Made by a program: the position numbers and the translations under genes
Shown here: positions 20,985 through 21,599 of the stretch, in pieces
Layout: each line of letters opens with the position of its first letter
Numbering within the stretch: position 1 is the first letter of the stretch
Notes under the pieces: generated by a model
What the model saw: only the letters and a program-made list of their open reading frames with translations
What the model was told of the DNA's origin: nothing
Databases searched by the model: none
Virus record (IMG/VR): IMGVR_UViG_3300044645_001737
Location: 1 to 21,599 of that record
From: a virus
DNA length: 21,599 nt
Direction: 5' to 3' (one strand)

Positions 20985-21203
20985 ATGAACCCCAAGAACA
21001 GAGCCGAGCGTATTGCTGGCATTGATGCAATTGCAAACGAAGCCCAAAAGCTAGCAGCGAGTGGTGCAGATTCACTCGATGTGCATGCATTTATCTCTGG
21101 GGCGCGAAAAGAACTTATTAAACAGCGTCCAGACGTTGACTCTTACCGTCAAGCAATAGCTGCATCAAGAAAAGCCCAAGGGATGTTGGGTAAGTACGGC
21201 TGA
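20985..21203 (+). CDS. Unidentified 72-aa helical protein (plus strand)
   Basis: The protein is entirely helical in appearance and soluble: NPKNRAERIAGIDAIANEAQ, then KLAASGADSLDVHAFISGARK, ELIKQRPDVDSYRQAIAASR and a basic end (KAQGMLGKYG). It is the first gene transcribed away from the virion module and is followed 37 bases later by an intrinsic terminator, so it is probably a single-gene unit. The ATG is not preceded by a strong Shine-Dalgarno. No family recognised; a small regulatory or early function is possible because of its orientation. Confidence 0.7.
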   Translation: MNPKNRAERIAGIDAIANEAQKLAASGADSLDVHAFISGARKELIKQRPDVDSYRQAIAASRKAQGMLGKYG

Positions 21204-21503
21204 GAAGAAGAAAAAAAACGCAAGTTTAGTTAAGTACACAGCCGGGGCCACAAACCCCGGCATTTTTGTCTAAATTTTTGGGCAAAGTCCTTGATAACAC
21301 TACACTAATTCGTGTTAGGTACGCTGTTATACCAAAGGGTCGGCCTCTATATACACCAAAAAAGGAGAAAAAATTTACTGACGCTTCTGTAATACCCCAT
21401 GCGTAACGAAATACGTATAGAAAAAAAGAAATACGGGGTGGGTTAATAAGTACCGGGGGCTGCGCATCCGTACCAACGCAGACAAACCACACGATTCAGT
21501 AGC
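21204..21503. other. Intergenic region of about 300 bases, no gene seen
   Basis: After the 72-aa gene stop the region holds a terminator (21241-21268) and then A/G-rich sequence. A TTGATA at 21291-21296 could be a -35 box, but the matching -10 is poor. A strong ribosome-site-like AAAGGAG at 21361-21367 has no start codon at useful distance. A 15-codon frame at 21399-21446 is too short to call. The minus-strand open frame across it runs through the terminator and looks random. Confidence 0.6.
21241..21268 (+). terminator. Intrinsic terminator of the 72-aa gene
   Basis: A perfect 7-bp G+C-rich stem (GCCGGGG at 21241-21247, CCCCGGC at 21255-21261) with a 7-base loop is followed by ATTTTTG on the plus strand. 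It lies 37 bases past the gene's stop codon. Confidence 0.85.
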
Positions 21504-21599
21504 ATGACAACAACAATCAGCGAGCTTGAGCTTGATTACCGCATCGAGCAAGCAAGCTTCGCGTTATTCGAAGGCAAGAAGGTGAGCATGAAGGCTGGA
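21504..21599 (+). CDS. Unidentified protein, 5' part only (runs off right edge)
   Basis: An ATG at 21504 opens a frame that stays open for all 32 codons to the window edge: it begins MTTTISELELDYRIEQASFA and continues LFEGKKVSMKAG. No Shine-Dalgarno is evident just upstream. The codons look ordinary and the orientation matches the 72-aa gene, so it is likely the next plus-strand gene. Too little is visible to name a product. Confidence 0.5.
   Translation, partial: MTTTISELELDYRIEQASFALFEGKKVSMKAG

Noticed and set aside
21399-21446. 15-codon basic micro-frame
   Set aside because: Too short, and the nearest ribosome-site-like sequence is more than 30 bases away.
21226-21492. 88-codon minus-strand frame in the intergenic region
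   Set aside because: It runs through the terminator of the plus-strand gene, has an unusual Phe/Cys/Gly-rich composition and lacks a ribosome site.

Overview
The window is a stretch of a tailed double-stranded DNA phage genome (Caudoviricetes). Recognisable virion and packaging genes are the large terminase, the portal, a scaffold-like protein, the major capsid protein and a virion-type M15 peptidase. There are no rRNA or tRNA genes, integrase, transposase, CRISPR array or obvious bacterial housekeeping genes. The host cannot be named from the sequence. An aquatic, possibly cyanobacterial, host is only a guess from the general look of the small proteins; no photosynthesis gene is present.

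Layout, in the direction of transcription (almost everything is on the minus strand, from about 20870 down to 1): (a) 20871-12757, a 1127-aa protein followed by a basic 71-aa protein and a run of mostly Gly/Ala-rich proteins with hydrophobic helices; these are candidates for internal virion or DNA-ejection proteins. (b) 12695-10776, a SET-domain (lysine methyltransferase fold) gene, a strongly glycine-repetitive protein and several small genes. (c) 10873-8360, a candidate small terminase, a small charged protein and the large terminase. (d) 8328-7490, a small membrane/coiled-coil protein overlapping an AbrB-like DNA-binding protein by ATGA, then a Gly/Pro-rich protein. (e) 7454-2104, the capsid block: portal, scaffold-like protein, a Gly/Ala-rich protein, major capsid protein and a probable capsid accessory protein. 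(f) 2068-1, an HhH protein, an intrinsic terminator, an M15-type zinc peptidase, an unidentified gene and a cut-off gene that runs out of the left edge. At 20872-20984 transcription diverges: a 72-aa gene with its own terminator and the start of another gene run on the plus strand.

The genes fit one late programme: terminase and portal package DNA into a shell made from scaffold, capsid and accessory proteins, while the Gly/Ala-rich set and the peptidase are plausible particle components used at infection. Genes are tightly spaced, with ATGA or TAATG junctions, and several major genes (capsid, portal, terL) start with GTG.

The most unusual points are: a 542-base out-of-frame overlap in which the last 180 codons of the portal gene also encode the first 180 residues of the scaffold-like protein; a SET-domain gene with its own candidate promoter inside a late virion operon; an extreme MSGGGG-repeat protein; and RNA hairpins placed directly at the start codons of the HhH and terL genes. 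All functional assignments come from reading motifs and context by eye; no database search was possible.
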